From assembly GCF_037126465.1 (NCBI RefSeq), contig NW_026999320.1, forward strand, positions 2,108,001 through 2,172,000: a stretch of 64,000 nt of DNA. The letters are read 5' to 3'. This DNA comes from Ornithodoros turicata (taxonomy: Eukaryota; Arthropoda; Arachnida; Ixodida; Argasidae). Numbering within the stretch: the stretch's first letter is position 1; each line of letters starts with the position of its first letter. Below are positions 14,001 to 23,532 of the stretch, piece by piece. A model generated the notes under the pieces. It saw only the letters and a list, made by a program, of their open reading frames with translations. It was not told where the DNA came from and ran no database searches. The position numbers were made by a program, and so were the translations under genes.

Positions 14001-14633
14001 TCATCTTTGGTAGCGTCTAATACATGAACAGATAATTTCAGATTGCTACAGTTTTTGCGAATGATTAACAATGTCAGTTGCCCGTGGGTTCATTTTTGCA
14101 ATGTTAGGTTTCAAGCCTGGTGTTAGTACACCCCATTTTGTGCACCTCTCGTTGTGCGTGCATTGTACGACACTTGCTATAGGAAGTTTCGAAAGCCCCA
14201 GGAAATGAGGATAATCACTCCGGTTCCACATGTTTCTTCTATCAGTATTCGCAACGTACATATCGCTGAAGTCATCTTTGGTAGCGTCTAATACATGAAC
14301 AGATAATTTCAGATTGCTACAGTTTTTGCGAATGATTAACAATGTCAGTTGCCCGTGGGTTCATTTTTGCAATGTTAGGTTTCAAGCCTGGTGTTAGTAC
14401 ACCCCATTTTGTGCACCTCTCGTTGTGCGTGCATTGTACGACACTTGCTATAGGAAGTTTCGAAAGCCCCAGGAAATGAGGATAATCACTCCGGTTCAAC
14501 ATGTTTCTTGTATCAGTATCCGCAATGTGTATATCGTTGAAGCCATCTTTGATCGTGTGCAAATAAATTTGTATCTTCATGAACAGGTTCAAATTGATGA
14601 AGTTTTTTTGCAAATGCTGCGCAATTAAACAAG
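11091..14633. repeat. Satellite array, 271-bp monomers and degenerate right edge
   Basis: Thirteen monomers of the CCCCAGGAAAT class at 271-bp spacing. The switch from the 273-bp class happens within one monomer near 11,090. Units from about 11,800 share CGCAACGTAC and AATTTGAGATTG. The last unit, from about 14,500, diverges sharply (TATCAGTATCCGCAATGTG) and fades out by about 14,633, as expected for the less-recombining edge of an array. Confidence 0.93.
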
Positions 14634-15074
14634 CATGAACAGTACTGCTTTATATTCCTATTAACACTGTCATCTTGCCTTGTTAAACGGCGTGTGTAAT
14701 GTATTGCATATATTGTATGTACTGCATGGTCAACTCACATGCACGCACTGCAGCAAATGCGATTGACTGTTCTGCTGCTTCAAAAAGTTCATTTTCAAGC
14801 AGACTACGAATTGTAATAGTTCTCAAAGAGAATACTTCGTATTCGGTGTGTCGTAGAAAGGATTTCCGCATGGTATAAACAGATATGCTTGCTTCAGCGT
14901 GCCGTCCTTTAACCAATGTAGTCTATCTCACGCCATGGTAATGTACATTGGCCATGTACTGGCTACACTGGCATTCCTGCCTGTGAAATAGCAATGGTCA
15001 GCCAACATAACACCAATGAATACAAAATACTACACAGTAAAGGATAATAGGATAATAGGATAATAATAGGACAC
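14634..15074. other. Non-coding spacer with a short microsatellite
   Basis: No gene seen. 15,041-15,070 is a short GGATAATA-type microsatellite directly before the next transposon. Confidence 0.6.
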
Positions 15075-16115
15075 CAGGGTGTCGGAGCGAACCGAAAACC
15101 AGAACCGAAAACCGAAAAAAACGCTGTTTTGGTGCTAACCGGAACGGGATCGGAACCGTATACGTTTTTTTCGCTCAGGAGGCAAAGCGAAACATTTTTT
15201 AACGGTTTTCGGTCCAAGAAAAAGCTTCGCCGGTTTGGATTACGAATGCACGAATGAAACTGGCGTCGTGTGTTCTGAAGTCATGTCAGGGATACTGTCA
15301 GGGTACTGGGATACGAGGGTTACGGTTACGGTGGAATGTATGTCGGTATACTATGACCCCTTTGTAACGTTTTATCGTTCGCGCACATAGACTTAGAGGT
15401 ACATGTGACCAGTTATGACTGTCTACCAATGTGCCGTACTGTTCTCTTTAATTTCATCCGCCCAAACCCTCCTCAACTAAACAAGACCCAAGGGGGGCTG
15501 CGTAACGGCTTCTCTATCGGTAATGTCGCGCAACGCGTGCCTTGTTTGAGATCAGTGAAGTTGAATACATTTACGTATCTACGAGGGCAAACGAGTACGA
15601 AGTGGCGCTTCTTTTGTGGACAGGACACGAAGGAATGAAAACGCAGCCGTCGAGCGCGTTTGTGAGTGAAGGTGTTCCTCGATTTGCATCGTACTCATGC
15701 GGTAGTGCTTGCTGGGTAGGAAGCAGCAACAGACATTCGGATGGGACACGATCGCACCAATCCAGCAAGAAAGTACTTTAGGTATGACATCACGACAAAC
15801 AAGTCCTTCTGTATCATGGGCTTCAAGAAAGGGGAAAGCCTATTTGAACAGACAGTCACCTACAGGAACCAGCTAGGAGCTACCAATTTCACAGCTGCCT
15901 ATTAGTATTAAATACCATGTATGTGGAATAAACGGGTTTACATTTTGCAACATTTATTTTATTTTCTGGGAATGAATATACCCACCAGAAGCGGAACCGG
16001 TTCAAAACCGATATGAACCGTTATTTTTTTGCTCCGGAACAGAACCGGTACCGGACCGTTTATGACTGAACCAGAACGAAAACCGGAACGAAAAACGATT
16101 CGGTTCGACACCCTG
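15075..16115. mobile_element. Non-autonomous DNA transposon with CAGGGTGTCG inverted ends
   Basis: The left end CAGGGTGTCGGAGCGAACCG and the right end CGGTTCGACACCCTG are inverted. Both sub-terminal regions are dense in short AACCGAAAACC / GGAACCGG motifs (15,090-15,225 and 15,985-16,100). The roughly 1.04-kb size and CAGGG-type ends suggest a hAT-like element, but no clear 8-bp target duplication was found. The interior (15,240-15,960) has only short frames that resemble nothing known. Confidence 0.6.
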
Positions 16116-17083
16116 ATTTTCACAAATTGCAGCCGAATGCCCTTAGAAAGCATACTTAGCTGTTTTCACTCACTTTGATGGTCTCTGTAGCACTTTTCTC
16201 AATGCCAGGCTAATGCCGATAAAACCAACAACATGCAAATGATTGGTTGTTCATTGGCATTCTTGGGCCTTTGTTGGCCCAATGGGCTCAATCTGAAGCC
16301 AATATTGGTCCAATATTGTATGCTGCCCAAACTCAGCCTACAGAGTGATAGTAGAAAAAGTGATAATTCTAAAAACTGACTGAAGGATGGTATTGTCCCT
16401 GCGGAACCGTGATGCGATAAACCATGTTTGTGTTATCTCTTCCTGTTATCACTCTGCAGACCTCCAACCTCCTTTCATGGGATAGACGACGCTTGCACTC
16501 AAAAATGGCATCTTGGTGCTCCGAAAGGTTAGATGATCGGGTATTTTCCCTGATGGGAAAGCTCCTCGATATCCTTGTCATTTATCACGAGTTTAGTAAA
16601 TTCGAGACGCTCTTCACGTTGGTTTCGTAAAAAAGTGACATTTATTCGGCAAGTTTCCAAGTTCAGTTCGCAAATCTTAAATAGTAAAACCTTCGTTGCA
16701 TGACATTTATATGAGGAAGTGGCAAAAATCTGGTAAGAAAAACTACTGCTGAGCGCATGATTTACGTGGCGTAGTTTTAAAATTGTTATTATTCTAACTC
16801 AATGATACGGTTTTCTGGACTCCCTGTATGTAGACAGCACAACATTCCGCATGCGTTGAGTAACTGGCGATCATGTCATGCCGGTTTCAGGTAGACTATA
16901 TGACATCCTGAACTTTATATCACATTCAGCGATATACACTACCTTTATTGTTCTTGTTTCCTTGTGTTAGATAAGTTACTGATATCCCTGGACAGGAACA
17001 ATCGTTCCCTTTACAAGACATCTCGGAAATGTCATTGTGATGCATTCGTGATAATTCGTTAAATAATGTTTCTTTTTTTACTT
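16116..17083. other. Non-coding flank of the Polinton
   Basis: Apart from the MITE fragment at 16,700-16,826, no gene is seen. 16,235-16,320 repeats TTGGCCCAAT / TTGGTCCAAT-type motifs, a degenerate minisatellite. Confidence 0.5.
16700..16826 (+). mobile_element. Truncated MITE (same family as 46,876-47,500)
   Basis: The segment runs from GGCAAAAATCTGG through GTGGCGTAGTTTTAAAA to GGACTCCCTGTA. It matches, with many changes, the right terminal repeat of the MITE at 46,876-47,500. No left end was found nearby, so it is a fragment. Confidence 0.6.
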
Positions 17084-17089
17084 ATTAAG
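17084..17089. repeat. Left target-site duplication of the Polinton (ATTAAG)
   Basis: ATTAAG directly precedes the element's first base (AGTAGTAATC...). The same six bases follow its last base at 29,763-29,768. A 6-bp duplication is characteristic of Maverick/Polinton integration. Confidence 0.9.
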
Positions 17090-17160
17090 AGTAGTAATCA
17101 TTCAACCCAAGTTTTACACAGAAAATCCACGGCAAGTATTGCACCTTTTACTTTAAATTA
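17090..17160 (+). repeat. Polinton left terminal inverted repeat
   Basis: 71 bp matching the reverse complement of 29,692-29,762 with a single mismatch (position 56 of the repeat). It starts with AG. Similarity stops abruptly in AT-rich sequence after CTTTAAATTA. Confidence 0.92.
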
Positions 17161-17168
17161 CTTTAAAA

Positions 17169-19981
17169 TTACTTCAATTTTTTTAAAGAATTTAAATCGT
17201 AGCACGTCAGCAAGGGTTTCTGTGTGGGAGGGGCGTTCAGCGCCAACGCGTCTTTCAAGTGTCGCTGGTATGGGGAGAGTTCGTTCTCGTCCACACACCT
17301 GAGCGCGTGCAGCTCTTCGAGATATGACAAGTCTACCACGTAGACGTAACCCACTTCCGAATCGTGAGGAATGTTGAGAAAATCGATCTCGCTCCACCTC
17401 GAAGGATCGACCCACTCAAAACCACCTGTCGGGCGATGGAAAGTCATCGCGTACGGGTACAAACTATTCACGTCGAGGTATTGGATAAGTCTTTTCTTGC
17501 TGTGGATCGTAATCGTCGCACTCCTCGTGATTAGCCCAACAGTATCTGTGGAAGGTGTTACAAATGCCTCCCCTGATTCCTTTGTCGATCATTTCGTACA
17601 TCTCCTGATCACTTATGAGCTCGAGCTTGACTTTAGTGAACTTCAGAGTGCTGCTCCACGCGTAGCTGGCAAGGGACACGGTGCGTAAGATATCTATCCT
17701 ATCCGTTTCTTGCGCAATTCTCCTAAAATATAGCACGACGTCACAGAGCTGACAAGTGTCGAGCGTAACGTACAGACGCGTGTAATCGCCCAGGTCCTTA
17801 CATTCGAACAATTCGAAAATCTCGAGTGCGTACTGATAGTCCTCGTCCGTGATCTCTTAGTCGTTCAGGTCGCTTTTGAAAGCTTCCTTTGGTGGTAGCG
17901 CGGGCAAATTGTACACTTCTAGACTATTGACGAAGGTGTACGGATAAATGCCCTTCCTGAGGAGGCGCCGGAATGGTCACCAAACATTTGACGGGTCCAA
18001 TACAACGCGCTCTCGCCTCTGCTGGCGAGCAGAGTTTTCATCAGGTTCGACAAGGAGAGGTTGAAAAACTGCGTGGTATCGCAGAAATAGAGATCTCCCA
18101 TATTGAACCCTCTTATCTTTTCCGAACTCGAAGCTAAGATCCACGGTTCACCCATATTTAGAACGTGCATGTATCGGAGAAGGGACCTCAAATCGTATTG
18201 CAGGTTGTGCACGCACACGACGAGTTCTTTGGTGTTACGACACGTAAGGTTACTCGTATCACACAGCGTCGCGACAAAATTCGGGGACCCGGGCTCTACG
18301 AAGTGGGCCCGGGCACTACCGACACTTTTCGTGTGTGTCGGCTAAATTCGATTCCACAAAATTCGCAGTGCGTCGCGCACTGGTGTCGAAGGCGGTCTTC
18401 CACACTCATGACCAACGGTGAGGGAAGACGGTTCAGCCTATCGATTTGTTCGCTAAATCCCTTGAGCGCGAACAAGCATTTTTCTGCTGCGTTGGGTCCC
18501 AAATAGCCATCTATGCCCATTATTTTCCCGTCACAACTCCGCACTACAACGATGTTGTACGAACTCATCCTGTGCACACTCACGGCGTCCTTAACAAGTG
18601 CATCCTTTTCCAAGACGCTCTCCGTGTCTAACACCTCGAAATAGGGGCAGGGATGCATGTGCTCTATCTTGTTGAAGGAGGCACTCTCCCCCGCTTTTGG
18701 CATTTTGAGGATAACTTCGTTTACGTCTCGACACAGACGTCCGTGCTGCTCCAACGCCTGTCTTGTCCCATACCCGCTCGGACACTTCTCACAATACAAA
18801 TAGTCACCACGTCCCATGAAAGTGCTAAATTTTTTAATGCCATAGAAATGCTCCCTAACCTCGAGCACATAGACTTGATCTTTATAGAGCGTACAGGGAA
18901 CCCCTCCGGTAGATATCGAACTGGTCTGCAAGTCGAACACGTAGATGTACACAGTGATTTTGCTTTTTCTCTCCCACAGGGTAATGTCTTCATAAGTGAC
19001 TGTGAAGCAGGGGGGCCAGTACGTCGCGCGCGTCTCCGGGTTCCGCGGGTCGCCGGGTTCCGCGGATTCATATATTTGTGATATCTGACATAATGGTTTG
19101 CATTCCTCTTTAACGGACAAAGAGTGCCAGTACGCTATACTTGAAACACTCGTTTTCATGATTCGGTGGTAGCTTGACGTTTGTGAGAGTCTTTCGTTTT
19201 CTTTTCAGCACCTCGGGAAGCTCGATCGTGCACCCAATCCGCTTCGGTCTCAAACGCGTTAGTTTTAACCCGACACATTGAACGTCGTTCGAGGTGAAAC
19301 CACATCCTTCTCTCGAATAGTTTTCTACGCGTTGCGAGAATTCTGCGATGGCAGCATTTATCGCGCGTCCGATTTCTTGGTGATTATGAACCACTCTCAT
19401 GTGAAGGTTCACGGGAAGGACATTAGAAGTCAACCCGTCAGCTCCATCCTTCACCATGAGCGCCTTCGAGCACAGACAAAATTTGAAAGGCATGGGATGA
19501 GCTTCCAGGACGCGCGCGATTACTGGAGCTATGCTCCGTAGATAGAGTCGCAAATCGTCGACGTTGTCGTCGTGCGGGCAGCAGAGAAGCGTGTACCTAG
19601 TAGCCGTTCCGTCGAATGCCTCGTCTGTGACAAAGAAAGGAAGGAATCGTCTCTCTGTGATGGAGGGATGATTCTCTACGACGTGTTCTCTCAATTCTGC
19701 GATTCTACGACCCTCGACGGGGTCCTCTTCCCTTTGAAATTCTGGGCTTGCATCTGGTGATTCGTCTCTAGCCCTACCAGACAGAGGCATGAAATCCGCA
19801 CACGAGTGAAACCGTCGTCCGTGAAAGCCGGACTGCGAACTCTGTCGTCGTCGTCGTCTGAAAGGACGACTGGGCTGTTACCGAGATTCTCTATTCTAGC
19901 TTCGTGCTCTCTTTCGACGGCCACGACCATGGCATCGATGGGGTCGTACTGACATACGAGACAGCGTGGCACTGCGATCAA
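17169..19981 (-). pseudogene. polB: Polinton protein-primed type B DNA polymerase, truncated and frameshifted
   Basis: Minus-strand remains of the element's replicative polymerase. Parts occur in the family order: an N-terminal region ending in a Cys-containing block (about 19,130-19,790); a C-x2-C block (YCEKCPSGYG); an exonuclease-I-like DTES near 18,640; an exonuclease-II-like HNLQYD near 18,205; an exonuclease-III-like region and a GIRGGI turn (17,464-17,811); and polymerase motif A, NSLYP, near 17,465. Reading-frame changes lie near 19,790, 19,100, 18,260, 17,900 and 17,465. Motifs B and C are missing: the frame runs into the terminal repeat at 17,169. It cannot encode a working polymerase. 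The N-terminal start at 19,981 is uncertain; an unrecognised short intron near 19,790 is possible. Confidence 0.85.
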
Positions 19982-20099
19982 ACAAGATCAGTACGAAATT
20001 TCCCCTCAAGAAACAATGCTCACTTTGCCCTTCAGTTGAGGAACGCTTGAGATTGATGATGAGAGAGGATGGGATGAGCCCCTGTGTGTGTGTTCAGTA

Positions 20100-20407
20100 T
20101 CATGCGGTGACAGTGGCTACTGCTTCCTGAAAAACAATGCCATACATAGAATACACTCTCACAGCAGATTTGGTCAACTTACATTTTGCTCCACGAAACG
20201 CCTCGCGTCCTGAATGGATGCCCCCTCATGGGTTTCGATCAATCCACGTAGAACCAGCGCACCTTTTATAGTCGCTACACCGTTCTCCTCCTCCTCGCAT
20301 TGCGACGGCGTCGTCTGTACTTTGAGCACCCCGCCTGCCGTCTTTCGCGCCTTTTTTCTTTGCGATGTCGCATATAACAATGATACCATCGACGTTGAAT
20401 AAAGCAT
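20100..20407 (-). CDS. Small spliced ORF of unknown function in the Polinton
   Basis: Unrecognised. The minus-strand frame starts at 20,407 and reaches a perfect donor, GTAAGT, at 20,182-20,177. A 56-bp intron (20,127-20,182) ends in TTTTTCAG, and the second exon (20,126-20,100) adds eight codons to a TGA. The product would be 83 residues: a hydrophobic start, a basic stretch (QRKKARK), then an acidic run (CEEEENG). No domain is recognised. Intron size matches those of the two spliced ORFs at 20,698-21,342, which supports a shared gene style. It lies upstream of the polymerase remnant on the same strand. It may instead be a chance frame. Confidence 0.4.
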
Positions 20408-20570
20408 TTCACTAATGTCTAACTAACACTCTGGATCGACTTGTATATGACGACGAGAAGACCCAGTGTGGAATTCGAACCCAGGAACCTCCTTCACTGG
20501 ACGCGACACACTAACCACCAGTCTAATTCGTACTGCGTGACGTTTTTCATATTGCGGGGTTCGTGTCTAC

Positions 20571-20628
20571 ACATGTCCAAACATGTTCAAACACGTCTTA
20601 ACATGTCCAAACACGTCCAATGACGTCA
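20571..20628 (+). promoter_or_regulatory. Five 10-bp repeats plus a TGACGTCA site
   Basis: Five adjacent decamers of form ACAYGTYYWA (ACATGTCCAA, ACATGTTCAA, ACACGTCTTA, ACATGTCCAA, ACACGTCCAA) fill 20,571-20,620. They are followed at once by TGACGTCA (20,621-20,628), the CREB/ATF-type palindrome. The exact 10-bp phase puts every site on one face of the helix. They end 25 bp before a TATA box and 69 bp before the first ATG of the spliced ORFs. An enhancer role is inferred from position and periodicity. A second TGACGTCA lies in intron 1 (20,734-20,741). Confidence 0.6.
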
Positions 20629-20653
20629 TAGAGAGTGAGAGGAAAAGCTTTAC

Positions 20654-20659
20654 TATAAA
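20654..20659 (+). promoter_or_regulatory. TATA box of the accessory gene block
   Basis: TATAAA lies 38 bp before the ATG at 20,698. With the upstream decamers it forms a convincing RNA polymerase II promoter for the plus-strand block. Confidence 0.6.
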
Positions 20660-20697
20660 TGACGAAGCGAACGTTACATCGTCATTCTCGTGTCATC

Positions 20698-21075
20698 ATG
20701 ATCAGCTTGGTAGATCCTCGTAAGTAATATCCATGACGTCATAATCGAAATGTTTGAAGAGTTTCGTTTCCAGTTTACAACACTTTTGCTGCGCGTGAAG
20801 TCGGTTTTTTTCCGCCTCACATATTTCGGGAGATTGGCAGCGTCCGCTTCTTCTGCACCAACTGCGGTGGATTGTGGTCCAAAGGTACGCTTCCTGGTTA
20901 TTTTTAATACGTTCTATAACCAGTCACATTTTTTTCAGGGCAAAAGCATTGGACGGACCAATTGATTCGCCCGTTTCTCGGCTGTCGGACGGTACCGTTC
21001 GACGTACGTTGCGAAGGACTTCGACTATTGAAGGAAGATAGAGAAGATGGACCATCAGTGTCACTCTGTGACTGA
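20698..21075 (+). CDS. Spliced small ORF A, Cys/His motif CGGLWS (unknown function)
   Basis: Unrecognised. Three exons, 20,698-20,719, 20,774-20,884 and 20,939-21,075, are joined by two 54-bp introns with GTAAGT...TTTCCAG and GTACGC...TTTTTCAG borders. Together they give an 89-residue open frame, which unspliced would be broken. The second exon ends in C-x2-C-G-G-L-W-S; the third continues with HW, then IRPFLGC. The spaced Cys, Cys, His and Cys suggest a small metal-binding module, which is inference. The start follows a TATA box by 38 bp. The same module recurs in ORF B just downstream, so the pair is a tandem duplication. The last 29 bases overlap the start of ORF B in another frame. It could be an accessory Polinton gene or a captured host gene. 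Confidence 0.6.
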
Positions 21076-21342
21076 AGAAGATTGTACGTGTGTTTGAGAT
21101 AAAAAAACACGTGTTTCTCACATTCCTTTCGTGCAGATTACGAATGGCTACTGACGGGAGATCTACCCCTGATCCTAACCTTCAAGCCTCCTCCGAAGAC
21201 CTTCTTTTTGCGGATCGGCGATCAACTGACCACCTGTCGTTGCGGTGGACTCTGGTCGAGAAACCCCAGCCATTGGTTAGACTCGAGCCTTCGTCCGTAT
21301 TTGGGCTGTCTTCCCGGCTACGAAACCAAAGCTGGAGCCTAA
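21047..21342 (+). CDS. Spliced small ORF B, paralogue of ORF A (unknown function)
   Basis: Unrecognised. Exons 21,047-21,083 and 21,137-21,342 flank a 53-bp intron (GTACGT...TCGTGCAG) and give an 80-residue frame. Residues about 40-65 carry C-x-C-G-G-L-W-S, then HW, then LRPYLGC, aligned residue by residue with ORF A. The first Cys pair is spaced by one residue instead of two. Its start lies inside the last exon of ORF A. A polyadenylation signal AATAAA follows at 21,365-21,370. A and B may be separate genes or products of one alternatively spliced transcript. Unlike most Polinton core genes here, neither is broken. Confidence 0.6.
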
Positions 21343-21364
21343 TTCGTGTGTAACCTCTCACAAT

Positions 21365-21370
21365 CAATAA
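21365..21370 (+). terminator. AATAAA polyadenylation signal after ORF B
   Basis: AATAAA 22 bp after the ORF B stop codon. Confidence 0.5.
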
Positions 21371-21402
21371 AAAAGGTTGTCTACTCTCATTCCGTCTCAG
21401 TC

Positions 21403-21714
21403 ATGACGCCCGAGCAGAGGTTTGCAACCTTTGTGCAAACGCGAATGTATCGGGACTTGCTGCGATTACGCGATTATATTCATGGCGATAGCTGCGAGGG
21501 AGACTTTCGCTCGATTCCCAAGATGATACCCTTATGCCTGTTCACCGTCAGTGGGAAGATTGCAAAGAAAATGAAGCGATTCGTAGATTACAAGCTCGGG
21601 CTGTTGGAAAAGTATAGACAAGAGACAGTCGACCCATGTCTCTCAACGCAGGTTTCAACCGTCCTATCGTCCGTCGCTACTGGCTCCTCCACACATTCCT
21701 GGACGTCACGGTGA
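21403..21714 (+). CDS. Hypothetical ORF C of the accessory block
   Basis: Unrecognised 103-residue frame starting ATGACGCCCGAG, 32 bp after the AATAAA of ORF B. It is rich in Arg and Lys (KIAKKMKRF), has a compact Cys-containing stretch near residues 30-50, and ends in a Ser/Thr-rich tail. It shows no similarity to ORFs A and B. It runs towards the protease remnant on the opposite strand, and the two end about 20 bp apart. The Ser/Thr tail could be a frame-shifted or read-through intron sequence, so the C-terminal end is uncertain. Confidence 0.4.
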   Translation: MTPEQRFATFVQTRMYRDLLRLRDYIHGDSCEGDFRSIPKMIPLCLFTVSGKIAKKMKRFVDYKLGLLEKYRQETVDPCLSTQVSTVLSSVATGSSTHSWTSR

Positions 21715-21735
21715 CCGACTACCACGAGCGTCGGG

Positions 21736-22193
21736 TCAGCACGTTGGAAGATCGTCTCGCAAGCGTCTTGTGTATGTCGTGAAACGAAACAAAACGAGTT
21801 CGCTCACGAGGAGACGTTTTGTTGTTTCGTCCTTCTCTTCGAGGTTACAGGAAAACATGGATACACAATTTTTCAAGCTGTAGCGTTTCGACATGCGCGT
21901 GTCTACGTAGATACAAAAAAGCCGAAAAGGCGAAAAAGGTGATTGAATACGCTTGTCGTTATACTCGTTCACTGCAGAAACACGGCACGGCACGGCACTG
22001 TCGAAAAACACGGCAGACCCGTCGTAGTTTCTCAGGTAGAGCACCCAGTGCTGCCTGCGCTTTCTTCCGTATTGATGATTAAATAGCCGGGCTTGCGTAA
22101 AACGAAGGCTTCGTTGGAAGCGCAAATGCCTCTCAGCATGGAAGAAGCGAGGGGGTTCAGGGACACGAGTTCCAAGATGTCGCTCTCGTACAT
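21736..22193 (-). pseudogene. Polinton adenain-like cysteine protease, broken
   Basis: Remains of the maturation protease that in this family cleaves capsid precursors. The N-terminal half lies in one frame (start near 22,193, MYESDILELV). The histidine motif HWVLYL and the acidic FFDS block lie in another, so there is a frameshift near 22,040-22,060. The region that should hold the catalytic Cys-Gly reads FRLFCIYV, so the nucleophile position is lost or shifted. It follows the capsid gene by about 50 bp, the usual neighbour in Polintons. Not functional. Confidence 0.75.
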
Positions 22194-22241
22194 CTTTTCT
22201 ATGGGAAGGTGACTGTATGGTCCTTGTCGACGCACATGAGC

Positions 22242-23482
22242 TTAGGACACTCGGGAAATCAAGAGGACGATGACCGCGAGTGGAAGGGCTTTAGCGAAGC
22301 GTAATTGAAGACGAACGTTTCCTTTTTGCCACTCGTTCAAATGCGAAGGAGAAGAACACTTGTCGACGTCAAAGTTGAAGTAGAGAAGGAACCCTTTGGT
22401 TTTAAATCACTCGTAGCTATACTTGAAATGTTTTTCACCCAGTTCTCACAAGAAGTTAAAGTAGGGAATTTTGACGAGGTCGTTCTGAAAGTCGTACTCG
22501 GCTCGCGCTTGCTGGCCGTCCTCGGAGAGCATCGAATAAGACAGGTCGTAATGGCCGAATTTGTAGGGGTTCGATTGGATGTCGCCGAGAAAGTCGGACG
22601 TGGCGAGCAGGGCGACGCATAATTTGGAAGGTACCCTTTCGGGGTAAACGTTTTCAAAGTGAGCGTCCAAGCTCCGCACCTTGGTTTCCAATCCGCGTAA
22701 CACGTAGATGGCCGGCGTGGTCTGAAGCCGCCGCTCGTATTCCAAAAACAGGGAAGGTGCCAGCGTCACCTTTTTCAAGTGTAACTTCATTTATTTAATG
22801 TCCACCTCGTAACTGTACGTTTTCTTGTTGTTGGGGACCGATATGAGTTTAAATTCCTTGTTGTTTAACAGGAAAACGACGCGAATTTCGACGGCAGGTA
22901 CCACAAGGCGCGGTTGTTGAAACAGGTCGGTATTGATCTGACCGACCAGGTTAAAGTATTTCCCACCCTTCGTCGCTTCGTAACGTTGTTTCGGAGCGCG
23001 AGACGAGACGTCGTAATTGTTCTTTAAATGTTCGTCGTCCTCGACATAGAGTCCAGCCGCGTGCACTGTTTCTTGAGCCAGGGGCGTGGAATGAATCACG
23101 ACGTCCAAAATACTCCTGTAGGCGTACAACTCGTTGGAACTGACGAGCTTGTTGTTCGCATAAACGGTGACCGTCTTAAACTGGACTTAAACTTAAAATG
23201 GACGAGAAAGATGTCGTTTTCCCAATAAACCATCTGTTGAGCGGCATGCTCAACAGATGGTCTATTGGGAAAACGACATCTTTCTCGTCCATTTCTCCCC
23301 CGTCGTCGCGAACAATGCTCACGGTCAAAGACGCGAAACTGCCGTAGAGATCCAAGTGTGCCCTTTGTAAATTTTGAATAGAAAATTCGATCACGGAATT
23401 ATTTACCCCGTTGACTGGATAAAAGAGTTGGTACGAAGTATCTTCCACGCCGTATTGACTGGAAGGGGGGTTCGAATATCAT
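22242..23482 (-). pseudogene. Polinton major capsid protein (double jelly roll type), multiply broken
   Basis: Minus-strand major capsid gene, by similarity to the hexon-like family. It starts near 23,482 (MIFEPPFQS), shifts frame near 23,455, continues with VNNSVIEFSI and VVFPIDHLLSM, then meets a 99-bp palindrome (23,196-23,294). It resumes with LYAYRSILDV and reaches an in-frame TAA at 22,793-22,791. It continues in the same frame through the second jelly-roll region (NPYKFGHYDL), shifts again near 22,450-22,400, and ends with RLQLRFAKALP at 22,242. There are at least four independent breaks. Confidence 0.8.
23196..23294. repeat. 99-bp near-perfect palindrome inside the capsid gene
   Basis: Arms 23,196-23,242 and 23,248-23,294 (47 bp) are inverted copies with one mismatch, separated by GGCAT. 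The right arm is the authentic capsid coding sequence; the left arm is its inverted copy. It therefore looks like a snap-back, self-templated duplication that destroyed the gene. Confidence 0.92.
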
Positions 23483-23532
23483 CACATCACTCGTTAGACA
23501 GATCGGCGTCTGTATTTTTCCTTTCGTTGACG

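Noticed and set aside
1..14500. Regular repeat array resembling a CRISPR
   Set aside because: Period of 264-273 bp, no short repeat with unique spacers, no cas genes, and a eukaryotic context.
1..14628. Dozens of repeated 60-100 codon frames on both strands
   Set aside because: They follow the satellite period, end at the same stop in each monomer, and change frame when monomer length changes (271 is not a multiple of 3). No splice sites or domains.
18165..19081. Plus-strand frames opposite the polymerase remnant
   Set aside because: Shadows of the minus-strand polymerase gene.
20455..20530. tRNA-like segment on the minus strand (GGTGGTTAGTG and GGTTCGAATTC boxes)
   Set aside because: A- and B-box-like motifs are present, but no proper acceptor stem or anticodon arm could be folded by eye. 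At most a tRNA-derived relic.
20571..20620. Calling the decamers true p53 response elements
   Set aside because: Only one of the five fully fits the half-site consensus. Periodicity is real but the factor cannot be named.
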